Source: Oligoflexales bacterium
Lineage (GTDB): Bacteria > Bdellovibrionota_B > Oligoflexia > Oligoflexales > RGVZ01
Direction of reading: 5' to 3'
NCBI GenBank assembly: GCA_947445775.1
Contig: CANFEB010000012.1
Span: forward strand, 1-56,762
Length of the DNA stretch: 56,762 nt
Shown: positions 26,907 to 35,538 of the stretch, one piece after another
How positions within the stretch are numbered: the first letter of the stretch is position 1
How the letters are laid out: the number at the start of each line of letters is the position of its first letter
The notes under the pieces: model-generated
Told to the model about the DNA's origin: nothing
Database searches by the model: none
Seen by the model: the letters and a program-made list of their open reading frames with translations, nothing else
Made by a program: the position numbers and the translations under genes

Positions 26907-27627
26907 AAATAATCGAAAAATTCATGTTGAGCACAGTGGCAGGAACAACCTCAGGCCAGGCGAACGCAGTTTTACCCTCGTCGAGACCGTCATTGCGCTG
27001 AGTTTGATGGCTTTTCTGATCGTCGAAATGGGCGGGGTACAGGGCAACTCAATCGCGTTTGCTGAATATGGCCGGCGCGTCAGTGAGGCGTCATGGCTGG
27101 CAAAAAGAATCATGGGCGAGGTTGAATATCAGTCAACGTTTCGGCCTTTCAAAGAATTGACCACATCGATCAAGGATCAGAAATTCGAGGATGCGGCTGA
27201 ATATTCTTACGACCTTGAAATTCAGGAATGGAAACTCAGCCTTTCTACGGTCCTTGTTAGTGCTTTGGCAGCCCGCAAGGGGCCTGATGGCGAGGCATCG
27301 GCCGCAGCCGGAATGAGTGAAATCATTAAGATGGCTTTGGAACAGGCCATCGGCGAAGACTCCCTTAAAATCGCCAAGGTCACCGTATATTGGCCAGAGG
27401 GCGCGACTCGCAACAGCACCAGCCTGGGATTGATCCTGACTAACCAAGAGAAAATGGATTCGACCTTGGCCGGATTGAAGGGCGCCTGGGATACACTCCA
27501 AAAACAAGAGTCTGGCACTGGGGGAGGTAAACCTGGGGCGGCGACAAGCGGTACCTCTGGATCTCCGCCTCCTGTAGCTCCACCGTCTCCACAGGACCCA
27601 GGCACTACCGGTGGGGCGGCGCGATGA
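26899..27627 (+). CDS. gspI: Minor pseudopilin GspI
   Basis: 242 residues from a TTG start overlapping gspH by 8 bp. Prepilin segment ERS-FTLVETVIALSLMAFLI: Glu29 is at +5 of the mature protein, but the -1 residue is Ser24 instead of the usual Gly, an odd cleavage site. GspI proteins are normally near 120-130 residues; this one is about twice that and ends in a Gly/Pro-rich tail (about 208-242). Order in the operon (between gspH and gspJ) supports the call. It overlaps gspJ by 4 bp (ATGA). Confidence 0.82.
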   Translation: MIKNNRKIHVEHSGRNNLRPGERSFTLVETVIALSLMAFLIVEMGGVQGNSIAFAEYGRRVSEASWLAKRIMGEVEYQSTFRPFKELTTSIKDQKFEDAAEYSYDLEIQEWKLSLSTVLVSALAARKGPDGEASAAAGMSEIIKMALEQAIGEDSLKIAKVTVYWPEGATRNSTSLGLILTNQEKMDSTLAGLKGAWDTLQKQESGTGGGKPGAATSGTSGSPPPVAPPSPQDPGTTGGAAR

Positions 27628-28412
27628 CTCGAGCAATGGCATCTGGCCACCGGTCGGGTTTCACCCTCATTGAGGTCGTGATTTCCATCAGCATTCTGAT
27701 GACGCTGACGGTGGCAGTTGTGGTGATGATGCGATCCAGCATCGACGTGCGTCAGGGGTTGTCGACTCAAACGCGCACCGTCCGGCAGCTAAACTCTGCG
27801 ATGGAGGTGCTCTCCCGGGATATTGAGCATGCTCTAATTTTATCCAGTACGGACCAAGTCAGGATGCCGATCGAGCGGACGTTCAAAACTATTTTCCGGG
27901 TCGAGCCATCAGGGGAGAGTGACAAGGTTTCGCTGACGACCTTTTCCAATCAGCCGGTGGTGGCTAATTCCATGGAGGGTGATCAGGCATACGTGGTTTA
28001 TGATTTGAAGGATGCCGAGGGTCGCCCGGGCGAAAGGGACCTGTATAGGGGCATCTCAAATATTGGTGCGGCAAATTTTCGTGAGGATCCACCGATGAAT
28101 ATGATTTTACGGAATGTGAAGTCGTTCAAGGTGATTGCCTGGCGCGGCGACGACTGGTTGCGCGACCGTTGGGATTCGACACGTGGTGACACGCGCAACA
28201 AATTACCGAAGATGTTGCGGATTGAACTTGCAGCATTTGTTGATACGTCGGGTACGCCGTTCGGAATTCCTCAGGACCAAATCGCATCCACCCCCGGTAG
28301 TGACGCAGCCAAGACGGCGGCATCCTTTGAAGTGAAGACGATTGTTGTCCCGGCATTGTCGTCAGGCATGGCCGAACTCAAACAACCCGTCAGCAGCATC
28401 AGGTGGTATTGA
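27624..28412 (+). CDS. gspJ: Minor pseudopilin GspJ
   Basis: 262 residues. Prepilin signal RSG^FTLIEVVISISILMTLTV with Glu at +5. The GspJ-type region QLNSAMEVLSRDIEHALI follows, then a beta-rich domain. It starts with ATG overlapping the gspI stop and ends overlapping gspK by 10 bp, so translation of these minor pseudopilins is tightly linked. The family members form the GspI-J-K tip complex. Confidence 0.9.
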   Translation: MTRAMASGHRSGFTLIEVVISISILMTLTVAVVVMMRSSIDVRQGLSTQTRTVRQLNSAMEVLSRDIEHALILSSTDQVRMPIERTFKTIFRVEPSGESDKVSLTTFSNQPVVANSMEGDQAYVVYDLKDAEGRPGERDLYRGISNIGAANFREDPPMNMILRNVKSFKVIAWRGDDWLRDRWDSTRGDTRNKLPKMLRIELAAFVDTSGTPFGIPQDQIASTPGSDAAKTAASFEVKTIVVPALSSGMAELKQPVSSIRWY

Positions 28413-29722
28413 GCGTGGGATGGAGCAGCTTCAAAAATTTTCTTAAACTTCCGCCAGAGAGTCTGATAGCCCGGCCGGCAATGGAGTGGGGATTTCCAGT
28501 TGCTGCGCCAGAGGGCTCAGGCAAGCGCAGGATTAGTGGCGTTGCCATGCTGATCGCTGTGATGATGATTGCATTGATGATGCTGTTCGCTGCAGATTCG
28601 ATCGTGTCCTCTCAGGTTGACCTGCAACTGGCCGTCATCCAGCGCGATCGCATCCGGGCCGAGTATGTGGCCAAATCGGGATTTAATTTGGCGACATTTC
28701 TGCTGTCTGCGGACCTGGCCAAGGATCTCACCCTTGGATCGACGCCGGCATTGGCTAAGCTGGGGCTTGGCGATATGAACATTCGGTTGTGGGAGCTTCT
28801 CAATCAATTGCCTCCCATCGGTGGTGAAGACGTTGAAATGCTCCAGGGGTTCGCCCAGGCATTTGGGCTCACTGGAATTGTGGACTCTGGGGTGACCGAG
28901 CAACTGAAGGCGATTGAAGGTTCCTTTTCCGTCAAGGTTTCTGACGAACATCAAAAAATTGACGTCAACTACTGCTCCAGCGGTGCCCGCGAGCCGTGCG
29001 CCGCTGTGCGCGCGATGCTGACCGCGCTTTTTAGTTGCCCCGCAGAGAAGGCTTTTTTATCCAAAAAACGCCTGACACCGATGGAGCTTTCCGCCAGGAT
29101 TCAGGATTGGGTGGACCCCGATTCGCGGACGGAATCGGAGTCTGGATTTTCCGACGAGTCAGATCCCTATTCAAGACGAAAAAAACCATTCAAGGCTAAA
29201 AACGGTCCCATAGATTCTATTAATGAACTCAAGATGATCGAAGGGTGGGATGAAGAGGTTCATGCGGTTTTTGCGCCGTATCTGACCGCATATCCCATTT
29301 GGAAAAAACGCGAAGATCGCGGTCGGATCAACCTGAACTCGGCTCCGCGCGAGCTTTTGCAGTGCCTGTTTCAGGATGCGGGGCCAGACCGATTCAAGAA
29401 ATTGGCGCAAATGCTGAAGTTACGGGAGTCCGACTTCAAAGATCTGGCCGGCAAAGACAAGCCGATGGACCAAATCATTGCGGACCTCTTTGGCTATAAT
29501 AAAAACGATTCAGCAACGGGTAACCAGGCGGATCCAAACAACAAGGCGTCGTGGTTTGGCAAAATCTCACAAACCTACCGGATTTCAGTGACGGCCATGT
29601 CAGGTGACACCACCCGTGATCTCGAAGCCGTTGTAGAGCGGACTGTGCCTGATGGTGCGGCCACTGGCGCGAACCTTTCAAGCCGGTCATCCTACAGAAT
29701 TTTGTATTGGCGGTTTTTATGA
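28403..29722 (+). CDS. gspK: Minor pseudopilin GspK
   Basis: 439 residues from a GTG start overlapping gspJ by 10 bp. The pseudopilin helix is SG^VAMLIAVMMIALMMLFAAD after a ~47-residue leader; the +5 position is not Glu, which is the hallmark of GspK. The large alpha-helical insert contains helix-hairpin-helix-like segments (MTPMELSARIQDWVDPDSRT, INLNSAPRELLQCLFQDAG). It is larger than most GspK proteins (about 330). GspK caps the pseudopilus tip. A 93-bp gap before the next ATG is the longest in the operon. Confidence 0.9.
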   Translation: MVLSVGWSSFKNFLKLPPESLIARPAMEWGFPVAAPEGSGKRRISGVAMLIAVMMIALMMLFAADSIVSSQVDLQLAVIQRDRIRAEYVAKSGFNLATFLLSADLAKDLTLGSTPALAKLGLGDMNIRLWELLNQLPPIGGEDVEMLQGFAQAFGLTGIVDSGVTEQLKAIEGSFSVKVSDEHQKIDVNYCSSGAREPCAAVRAMLTALFSCPAEKAFLSKKRLTPMELSARIQDWVDPDSRTESESGFSDESDPYSRRKKPFKAKNGPIDSINELKMIEGWDEEVHAVFAPYLTAYPIWKKREDRGRINLNSAPRELLQCLFQDAGPDRFKKLAQMLKLRESDFKDLAGKDKPMDQIIADLFGYNKNDSATGNQADPNNKASWFGKISQTYRISVTAMSGDTTRDLEAVVERTVPDGAATGANLSSRSSYRILYWRFL

Positions 29723-29821
29723 TGGGCGGTGGTTGACACGATAAAACCCGGCGGGAGACAATATAAACACTCTGCAATTTCGCTGGGATAGGTTCTAGGC
29801 CTCTATTCGGAATTTTTGTTG

Positions 29822-31561
29822 ATGCAAAAGATCATCGGACTCGACATCGGTAGCTACTCGATTAAGGCCGTTGAGATCGTCAACACCTTTAAATCGTATG
29901 AAATTGCCAATTTTTACGAGTCGATAATTCCGGTCCGTGAAGATGTAGATCCTGACATTGTTGTGCCATCGTGCATGGAGCAATTGTTTCGGGATAATTC
30001 CCTGGATGCCGACCGCATCATCACAGCCATGCCGGGCCAGTATATTTCCAGCAGAATTCTTTCTTTTAATTTTTCAGATCCCCGCAAAATTCAATCAGCG
30101 GTCTATTCTGAGGTTGAGGACGTTGTTCCATTCAATCTAGATGAAATGATTGTTGATCATCAGATTTTGGGAACAGCTGACTCGAAGACGTTAGCTCTTA
30201 TTGTTCTTACTAAAAAGATTTTCCTCAAAACTTTTCTTGAACATTTGCAGAAGATCCACATCGATCCAAAACTGGTCGATGTCGATAGTTTGTCATTTTA
30301 TAATCTCAGTCCGCATTTGAAGCTTAATCCCGAGGAAGTGGTCGGGTTGGTCGATATCGGTCATGAGAAGACCAGTGTTTGTCTGGTCCAAGGCGATGTC
30401 CTGCGGATGTTTCGTTCCATCAACTTGGGTGGCAAGATCCTGACAGAATTTCTGGCCCGTGATCTTGAGGTTCCTTACCTGAAGGCCCAAGAAATTAAGC
30501 ATGCAGCAGGCCGCCTTGATTTCGAGGCCGATCCGGCCACTAATTTGACGGGCATTGAAAGGCGTGCTGCTGAACGCATGACGCTAGGTGTAAATTCAAT
30601 CGTCAAGGAACTGGGACGAACGTTATACGCCTTTAAAACCTACGAGAAGTCGCCAGTCTCGCGCCTCATGATTTCGGGTGGATCATCCCAAATTGCCAAT
30701 TTAGATCAGTACCTTGCGAACCGTCTTGAGATGGACGTGACGCGGATTGACCTTTCGCAAACTGATTTGCGGATGAACCCGGCGTTGCACAGTCACGCGG
30801 CCATCATTCCCCAGTCGGTGGCAATCGGGTTGCGTTCGGTTGGGGCATCGAAAAAACTCAGCACGATTAATCTACGTCGCGGCGAGTTTGCCTACGTACA
30901 GAATTACGAGCAATTGATCAAGGCTGCCGCCCTTACCAGCAAGGCTGTGGCATTTGCTGTTCTGCTGCTGTTGGCGAGTTTCGCGATCAAGTCAGTTTTC
31001 TATAATCGGCAAATAAATCAGTTGCAGCAGTTGTATATCAAGGAAATTGCGGCTCAGTTTCCGGATCTAAAACGCAAGCTGAAGACCGAAAATGTGGTCT
31101 TCTCGAAGGTTCGTACTGATTTCAAGAATCAAGCAAAAAAGGAAACTAATGCCCGGCGAGATGCCGTCAATAATTTCATCCGCGAGAATTCAACCACTCC
31201 CGCATTGATGGTCCTGAGAATTCTTAGCGAACGGATTCCGAAGACGATCAAGGTGGATATCACCACCTATGATTTTGTACTCGGCACGGGTGACGGTGCC
31301 GGAGGCGGCAAGGTTAAACTCAAGGGTGAAACAGATGGCTACGCCTCGGTGGCTACAGTCATTGAGTCCCTGAAAACAGTTTCATCCTTTCGTGACATTG
31401 AGGAAAAACAGAGCGGTCCGAAGCCCGGGACGGATGGCAAGGTAATCGAGTTTACGATTGCACTGAATTATAGCGGTGACGGTGTAGTTGCCCAGTCGGC
31501 CACCAAGGCGCCTCCATCCAAAACCATGAATTCCCCGGCTACCCAGGATCGCCCACTATGA
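29822..31561 (+). CDS. gspL: Type II secretion protein GspL (PilM-like actin fold)
   Basis: 579 residues from ATG 29822; a TTG at 29816 is an alternative. The N-terminal ~340 residues are a PilM/GspL cytoplasmic actin-like domain: IIGLDIGSYSIKAVEIV, VGLVDIGHEKTSVCLVQ (phosphate loop 2) and RLMISGGSSQIANLDQYL. One membrane helix follows (about 370-392), then a periplasmic coiled-coil and ferredoxin-like domain (about 400-560). GspL recruits the GspE ATPase to the membrane. It overlaps gspM by 4 bp (ATGA). Confidence 0.93.
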   Translation: MQKIIGLDIGSYSIKAVEIVNTFKSYEIANFYESIIPVREDVDPDIVVPSCMEQLFRDNSLDADRIITAMPGQYISSRILSFNFSDPRKIQSAVYSEVEDVVPFNLDEMIVDHQILGTADSKTLALIVLTKKIFLKTFLEHLQKIHIDPKLVDVDSLSFYNLSPHLKLNPEEVVGLVDIGHEKTSVCLVQGDVLRMFRSINLGGKILTEFLARDLEVPYLKAQEIKHAAGRLDFEADPATNLTGIERRAAERMTLGVNSIVKELGRTLYAFKTYEKSPVSRLMISGGSSQIANLDQYLANRLEMDVTRIDLSQTDLRMNPALHSHAAIIPQSVAIGLRSVGASKKLSTINLRRGEFAYVQNYEQLIKAAALTSKAVAFAVLLLLASFAIKSVFYNRQINQLQQLYIKEIAAQFPDLKRKLKTENVVFSKVRTDFKNQAKKETNARRDAVNNFIRENSTTPALMVLRILSERIPKTIKVDITTYDFVLGTGDGAGGGKVKLKGETDGYASVATVIESLKTVSSFRDIEEKQSGPKPGTDGKVIEFTIALNYSGDGVVAQSATKAPPSKTMNSPATQDRPL

Positions 31562-32217
31562 ATGAAATCAGACAATACATCGACAAACTTCAAGAGCATG
31601 TGAATCAACTTCTTGAACAGGTGCGCATCCGGGTATTTGGAGCCAACAACGAACGCCTCGATTTTCTGTTGGACAGCTTTTACAAGTTGGAGCCCAAGGA
31701 ACGGGTCGGTGTCCTGGCGGGCGTCGCCGGAGGCATTGGTTTTGTTATTGTTGTCGCATTCGGAATTTATTTTTCTCAGGTCAATCGTTTAAAGGCGGAA
31801 TTAAATGACGCTTTTGCAGCTATGCATGAATTGCAGGACCTCAAGGCCGATTTCGCCATCGAAGATGCCCGGTTCCAGCGGGTGATTGAGCAGGTTCAGA
31901 AGAAGACGGGCGATTTGCAGGTGAAGCCATTTTTCGAAAAGGTTGCGCGGGAAACCTTGGTTCAGATTGAGGGGCTTAACGTTCAAAAAAATCCATTGGA
32001 GGCTGATAATCCACTCGGATCAAAAATGCAGGAAGTGAAGGTTAAGGACTTGCGGATCAACAACACATCGATTCCCAAGGTTTTGAATTTTTTGATCGAG
32101 ATTGAAAAAGCGAACAACTACATCAGAGTCCAGGATATTGAGATCCGTGGGCGCTTTGGAACGCGGTTGTATTTCGACACTAAATTGACGGCCCGCGGTT
32201 ATCAGGTCGGGGGTTAA
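31558..32217 (+). CDS. gspM: Type II secretion protein GspM
   Basis: 219 residues. A short cytoplasmic part, one membrane helix (about 48-70, VGVLAGVAGGIGFVIVVAFG), a coiled-coil stretch (LKAELNDAFAAMHELQDLKA) and a periplasmic ferredoxin-like domain. It pairs with GspL, whose stop it overlaps by 4 bp. GspM is poorly conserved in sequence, so the call rests on topology and position after gspL. The next start follows 1 bp after its stop. Confidence 0.86.
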   Translation: MNEIRQYIDKLQEHVNQLLEQVRIRVFGANNERLDFLLDSFYKLEPKERVGVLAGVAGGIGFVIVVAFGIYFSQVNRLKAELNDAFAAMHELQDLKADFAIEDARFQRVIEQVQKKTGDLQVKPFFEKVARETLVQIEGLNVQKNPLEADNPLGSKMQEVKVKDLRINNTSIPKVLNFLIEIEKANNYIRVQDIEIRGRFGTRLYFDTKLTARGYQVGG

Positions 32218-32218
32218 A

Positions 32219-33172
32219 GTGACCGATTTGCTGAAAAGATTGTCCGGCAAATCTGGGATTAGCGTCATTTTTGGCGTGAGTTTCTGTTTTTTTCTTCTCG
32301 TGACATTTCCCTATGAGATTCTCAAGGAATCCATCGCCAATGGATTGTCCCGGGTAACAGGGCTTTCAATCAGTATGGATGGTTTCGGTGCCAAGCTTCC
32401 GTTGGGCATGCATGCCACGGGCTTGTCGCTGGCGGGGCAAGGCGCCAAGGGTAAATCCCTGAAACTTAATCATCTTTGGGTGCGCCTTAACCCATTGTAT
32501 CTTCTTGCGGGCAAGGTTGGTGCCAAGGTCTACATCGAAAATCAAGACCAGTCTTCGATGGACATTTTCGTGACGATTCCGATCGGGGCTTTATTGAGCG
32601 GCGCAAACATCCTGCCGAGTCGCATTGAATTGAATTCGAGTAAATTCCGAATCGATGATTTTGCCGGATTTGCTTTTGCGACCATGGCCTCCGGACCCGA
32701 TGTAAATCCATTGTTGGGGCCGGTTTTGCAGGGGATTGGTTTTTCGGGAAAGCTCGACGGATCCGTTGATCTCAGCCTCAGTGCCTCAACTCCCCAGGAT
32801 TCGACGGGAACGATCCGCCTAAAGTTTCTGGATGCCACCTTGAAGTTGAGTGATCCGGCGCTGGGGCTTCCCGATCAAAAGTTCACCAGGGCGGGGATCC
32901 AAGGCAGTCTTAGCAACGGGTTGCTTAGTCTTGATAAAAATTCTGGATTTGAGTCTGATGAATTGACTTTATCCGCTGGTGGCACCATCGCGGTCAAAAC
33001 GCCGCTGCCGGTGAGCCAGTTGCAGTTGGAAGTTTTGGTTAAATTGCAAAAATCTCTGGGGGATAAGTTTGGCTTTCTTCTGGACGCCTTTTCAGGCGGC
33101 GCGGCAAAAAACGGAGAGTTGCGCCTCCAAGTCAAGGGCTCCCTTGCCCAGCCCACGACACAGCCCATCTGA
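32219..33172 (+). CDS. gspN: Type II secretion protein GspN
   Basis: 317 residues from a GTG start 1 bp after gspM. A single N-terminal membrane segment (about 15-38) is followed by a periplasmic beta-rich domain with AsmA/GspN-like features (MHATGLSLAGQGAKGKSLKL, ISLSASTP-type strands, LRLQVKGSLAQP at the end). GspN is present only in some T2SSs, where its exact role is unclear. Last gene of the operon; a separate promoter follows at 33210. Confidence 0.85.
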   Translation: MTDLLKRLSGKSGISVIFGVSFCFFLLVTFPYEILKESIANGLSRVTGLSISMDGFGAKLPLGMHATGLSLAGQGAKGKSLKLNHLWVRLNPLYLLAGKVGAKVYIENQDQSSMDIFVTIPIGALLSGANILPSRIELNSSKFRIDDFAGFAFATMASGPDVNPLLGPVLQGIGFSGKLDGSVDLSLSASTPQDSTGTIRLKFLDATLKLSDPALGLPDQKFTRAGIQGSLSNGLLSLDKNSGFESDELTLSAGGTIAVKTPLPVSQLQLEVLVKLQKSLGDKFGFLLDAFSGGAAKNGELRLQVKGSLAQPTTQPI

Positions 33173-33209
33173 ATTCTCATTGATGGATATGATTGCTAAG
33201 GCCGAATTT

Positions 33210-33239
33210 TTGACATGGCCGGCCTGAGGTGCGTAAAAT
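33210..33239 (+). promoter_or_regulatory. Strong sigma-70-type promoter for 33248 gene
   Basis: TTGACA (33210-33215), an 18-bp spacer and TAAAAT (33234-33239). The expected transcription start, about 33246-33247, falls directly at the ATG at 33248, so the mRNA would be leaderless. No Shine-Dalgarno sequence precedes that ATG, in agreement. Confidence 0.65.
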
Positions 33240-33261
33240 CATGGTAGATGAACCATGATTT
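33236..33261 (+). repeat. Inverted repeat over -10 box and start codon
   Basis: Nine-base arms AAATCATGG (33236-33244) and CCATGATTT (33253-33261) around an 8-base centre that contains the start codon. As DNA it could be an operator overlapping the -10 element. Confidence 0.75.
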
Positions 33262-33649
33262 ACCAACGGAAGAGTTTACCAGTCCGCTCGCCAAAGGAGC
33301 GCTGCATGCTTTGTCCGTTTACGTCAGCCTTGGGGACAAGTCCATCGACATGCTGGAAAAAGGCTTGTTTGACGAAGCGATGGTGGCCTTGGAGCGCCGC
33401 AAGGCGGTTCTCCACAACTTTCGGGTGATCGATGCCCGTGCGTTGCGCGAGGGTTATGCCCCCGGGGCCCTTGCTCGGATTGAACGGCTTGGCAAGGCGG
33501 CCATTGCGATCGACCTAGCAGTGCATGATGCCTTGATGCTTGAACATGCCAAGCTTTGTGGATCTATGGCGGACCTGGCAAGCCGCAAGAAAATCGCGAT
33601 GTACAGGTCGGGACATCCGGATCGGCCTGCTGTTGAGCACGGAATTTGA
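33248..33649 (+). CDS. Small helical protein, possible FliT/FlgN-like chaperone
   Basis: 133 residues, predicted nearly all alpha-helical with no signal peptide, membrane segment or cysteine cluster (one Cys). The pattern of a short helix, then EAMVALERRKAVLHNFRVID, then a second helical pair, loosely resembles flagellar export chaperones of the FliT/FlgN type, but there is no diagnostic motif. It has its own promoter, probably gives a leaderless mRNA, and is followed 18 bp later by a glycosyltransferase-TPR gene. In flagellar loci such a pairing would fit flagellin modification; there are no flagellin genes in this window to support that. Confidence 0.6.
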   Translation: MNHDLPTEEFTSPLAKGALHALSVYVSLGDKSIDMLEKGLFDEAMVALERRKAVLHNFRVIDARALREGYAPGALARIERLGKAAIAIDLAVHDALMLEHAKLCGSMADLASRKKIAMYRSGHPDRPAVEHGI

Positions 33650-33667
33650 TTTGAAGGAGACCCAGAT

Positions 33668-35527
33668 ATGAGTTCCCAGCAAATTGGCCGCCAAAAATTA
33701 GCCTTAGTCTATGGCAACCTGCCAACAGTTGAGGAGATTGATCAGTTCCGGCTGCTGCGCGATCAGTACGACATCAAGGTTGTCGCTTCTGAATCCATCT
33801 GCGGCTATCTGACGCAAACCAGCTGGTTCCAGGACTTGGAATGCGTTGCCCTTAAAGACTACGATGACAATCCAGGGTATTTACCGGGCCTGGAAAACAT
33901 CTTGGTTAATTTTGACGTGGTTGTGATCAAGGAGCGTTTGGGCCTTTATGCATACCAGGCCGTGAAGGCCAAGGCACGCAAGCGCTTTCATTTGGTCGCC
34001 TGGGTGGACAATCTGGTTCCATTCCCTGGCGCTGATGTCCAGCAAATTCGCGCAATTCGGCAAGAAATTGCCAACGTTGCGGATGCCTTCATCGTGCAAT
34101 CAGCGGCAGCCCGCCAGGCGCTACTCCTAGAGGGAATTGATGACGCGCGGATTTTCTCGATGCGTCCCTGGGTAGAATCCCGGATCAACCGTTCTCCGAA
34201 AACTCGCGCCGAAGCTCTGGCGCGTTTGGGGCTTGCGGAGGGTGAGTTTGTCATCGCGCACATTGGCCAAGTCGAGTGGGAAGAGGGGCTATTTGACCTC
34301 GCGCACGCAGTTCGTATTGCCATTGATGCAGACGCCAGCCTTTCGCGCCGTTTGCGCCTTGTTTTCTGCGGGATTGGCAGTTTCGCGACCGAGTTGCGCG
34401 ACCGGATGGTGCAGTTGGGAATTGACCAACGAGCTATCTATGTGGCTCCCGAGCGTGATGCCATCGACTCGGTGCTTTTGGCAACCGATGCTTTATATGT
34501 GTCCGCAATTTCGAGTCGCGACCGCCTTGAGGGCGATCCGTACCGCCTGCTGACCGCCATGACGGCCGGTATTCCAGTGATCGCCAGCAGGACGCCTCTT
34601 ATTGAGGAGTATATTGGCAAGCATCGCATTGATTTCTGTTCAGGTTCGCCTTTCAGCCTTGCGGAATCAATTCAAAAGGCATCGTCGGCACGCGCCATCA
34701 CTCACGATATTGTGAAAAAAAATCAGGCCGTTGCTGCCCAGCTTTACAGTTCCGATAAAGTCGGCGAAGAAATGACCCGAGTGTTCAAGGACATCATCAG
34801 CGCCACTCAAATTGTCGCTGATGGTTCCCTCGATCTGCAAATCCAGCAGATTGAGTCCTTGGTTCAAACGAAACAGTATCTTGTGGCGATCGGGCTCATT
34901 GAAGAAATGCTTCAGAAGGAGAGCCTTCCAGCCTACCATGAAGCAACGATGCACCGCCTTATTGGCGATTCATTCACAAAACTTGGTGATGCTGAATCGG
35001 GCAAAGCCGCCTATATCAAGGCAACGTTGCAGGATCCATTTTGTGCCAAAGCCTTTATCGGTCTTGGTACGGTTGCCTTGCTCAAGAACAGTTATGACTT
35101 GGGTGTCATTAACTTTCAAAAGGCTGTCAGCCTTTCTCCTGACGACGAGATGTCAAACCTTGGTCTCGGACTTGCGTTTCATGGCATGGGTGAGTTGAAA
35201 GAGGCTGCAAGTTGGATGAGCAAGTCACTTGAACTCAACCCCGATAATACGGCCGGGATTTTCTCCCTCATCAAGGTATCGTATGAACGCAATGAGTTCA
35301 GCGATGTCGAGGCGGCTCTGATCCGTTACCTCGAACTGCATCCGTTGGATCTTAATATGTTGTTCACTTTGGCTGGTGTTTATTACAAGGGCGGCAAGTC
35401 AGGTTTGGGCGTGGAAACGCTCAAAAACATCTTGCGAGTCAATCCGCAGGATGAGAGATCAGCTGCCCTGCTGGCTGAAATCAACAATGGCAATAAGGAT
35501 CGGGCAGTCAACTTAACGCGCAAGTAG
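33668..35527 (+). CDS. Glycosyltransferase (GT4-like) fused to TPR repeats
   Basis: 619 residues; ATG preceded by GAAGGAGA. Residues 1 to about 390 form a GT-B-like glycosyltransferase: donor-side motifs GEFVIAHIGQVEWEEGLFDL, RLVFCGIGSF, DALYVSAISSRDRLEGDPYR and LTAMTAGIPVIASRTPLIEE, as in GT4 enzymes that use nucleotide sugars. Residues about 410-615 are five or so tetratricopeptide repeats (YIKATLQDPFCAKAFIGLGT, NFQKAVSLSPDDEMSNLGLG, WMSKSLELNPDNTAGIFSLI, ALIRYLELHPLDLNMLFTLA), a protein-binding scaffold. The fusion suggests a protein-directed transferase, like those modifying flagellins or surface proteins. Cytoplasmic. Neighbours on both sides are unknown helical proteins. Confidence 0.85.
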   Translation: MSSQQIGRQKLALVYGNLPTVEEIDQFRLLRDQYDIKVVASESICGYLTQTSWFQDLECVALKDYDDNPGYLPGLENILVNFDVVVIKERLGLYAYQAVKAKARKRFHLVAWVDNLVPFPGADVQQIRAIRQEIANVADAFIVQSAAARQALLLEGIDDARIFSMRPWVESRINRSPKTRAEALARLGLAEGEFVIAHIGQVEWEEGLFDLAHAVRIAIDADASLSRRLRLVFCGIGSFATELRDRMVQLGIDQRAIYVAPERDAIDSVLLATDALYVSAISSRDRLEGDPYRLLTAMTAGIPVIASRTPLIEEYIGKHRIDFCSGSPFSLAESIQKASSARAITHDIVKKNQAVAAQLYSSDKVGEEMTRVFKDIISATQIVADGSLDLQIQQIESLVQTKQYLVAIGLIEEMLQKESLPAYHEATMHRLIGDSFTKLGDAESGKAAYIKATLQDPFCAKAFIGLGTVALLKNSYDLGVINFQKAVSLSPDDEMSNLGLGLAFHGMGELKEAASWMSKSLELNPDNTAGIFSLIKVSYERNEFSDVEAALIRYLELHPLDLNMLFTLAGVYYKGGKSGLGVETLKNILRVNPQDERSAALLAEINNGNKDRAVNLTRK

Positions 35528-35538
35528 GTCGGCTGGCG

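Noticed and set aside
29733-29767. TTGACA ... TATAAA promoter between gspK and gspL
   Set aside because: The spacer is 23 bp, too long for a sigma-70 promoter; kept only as a weak possibility for an internal promoter.
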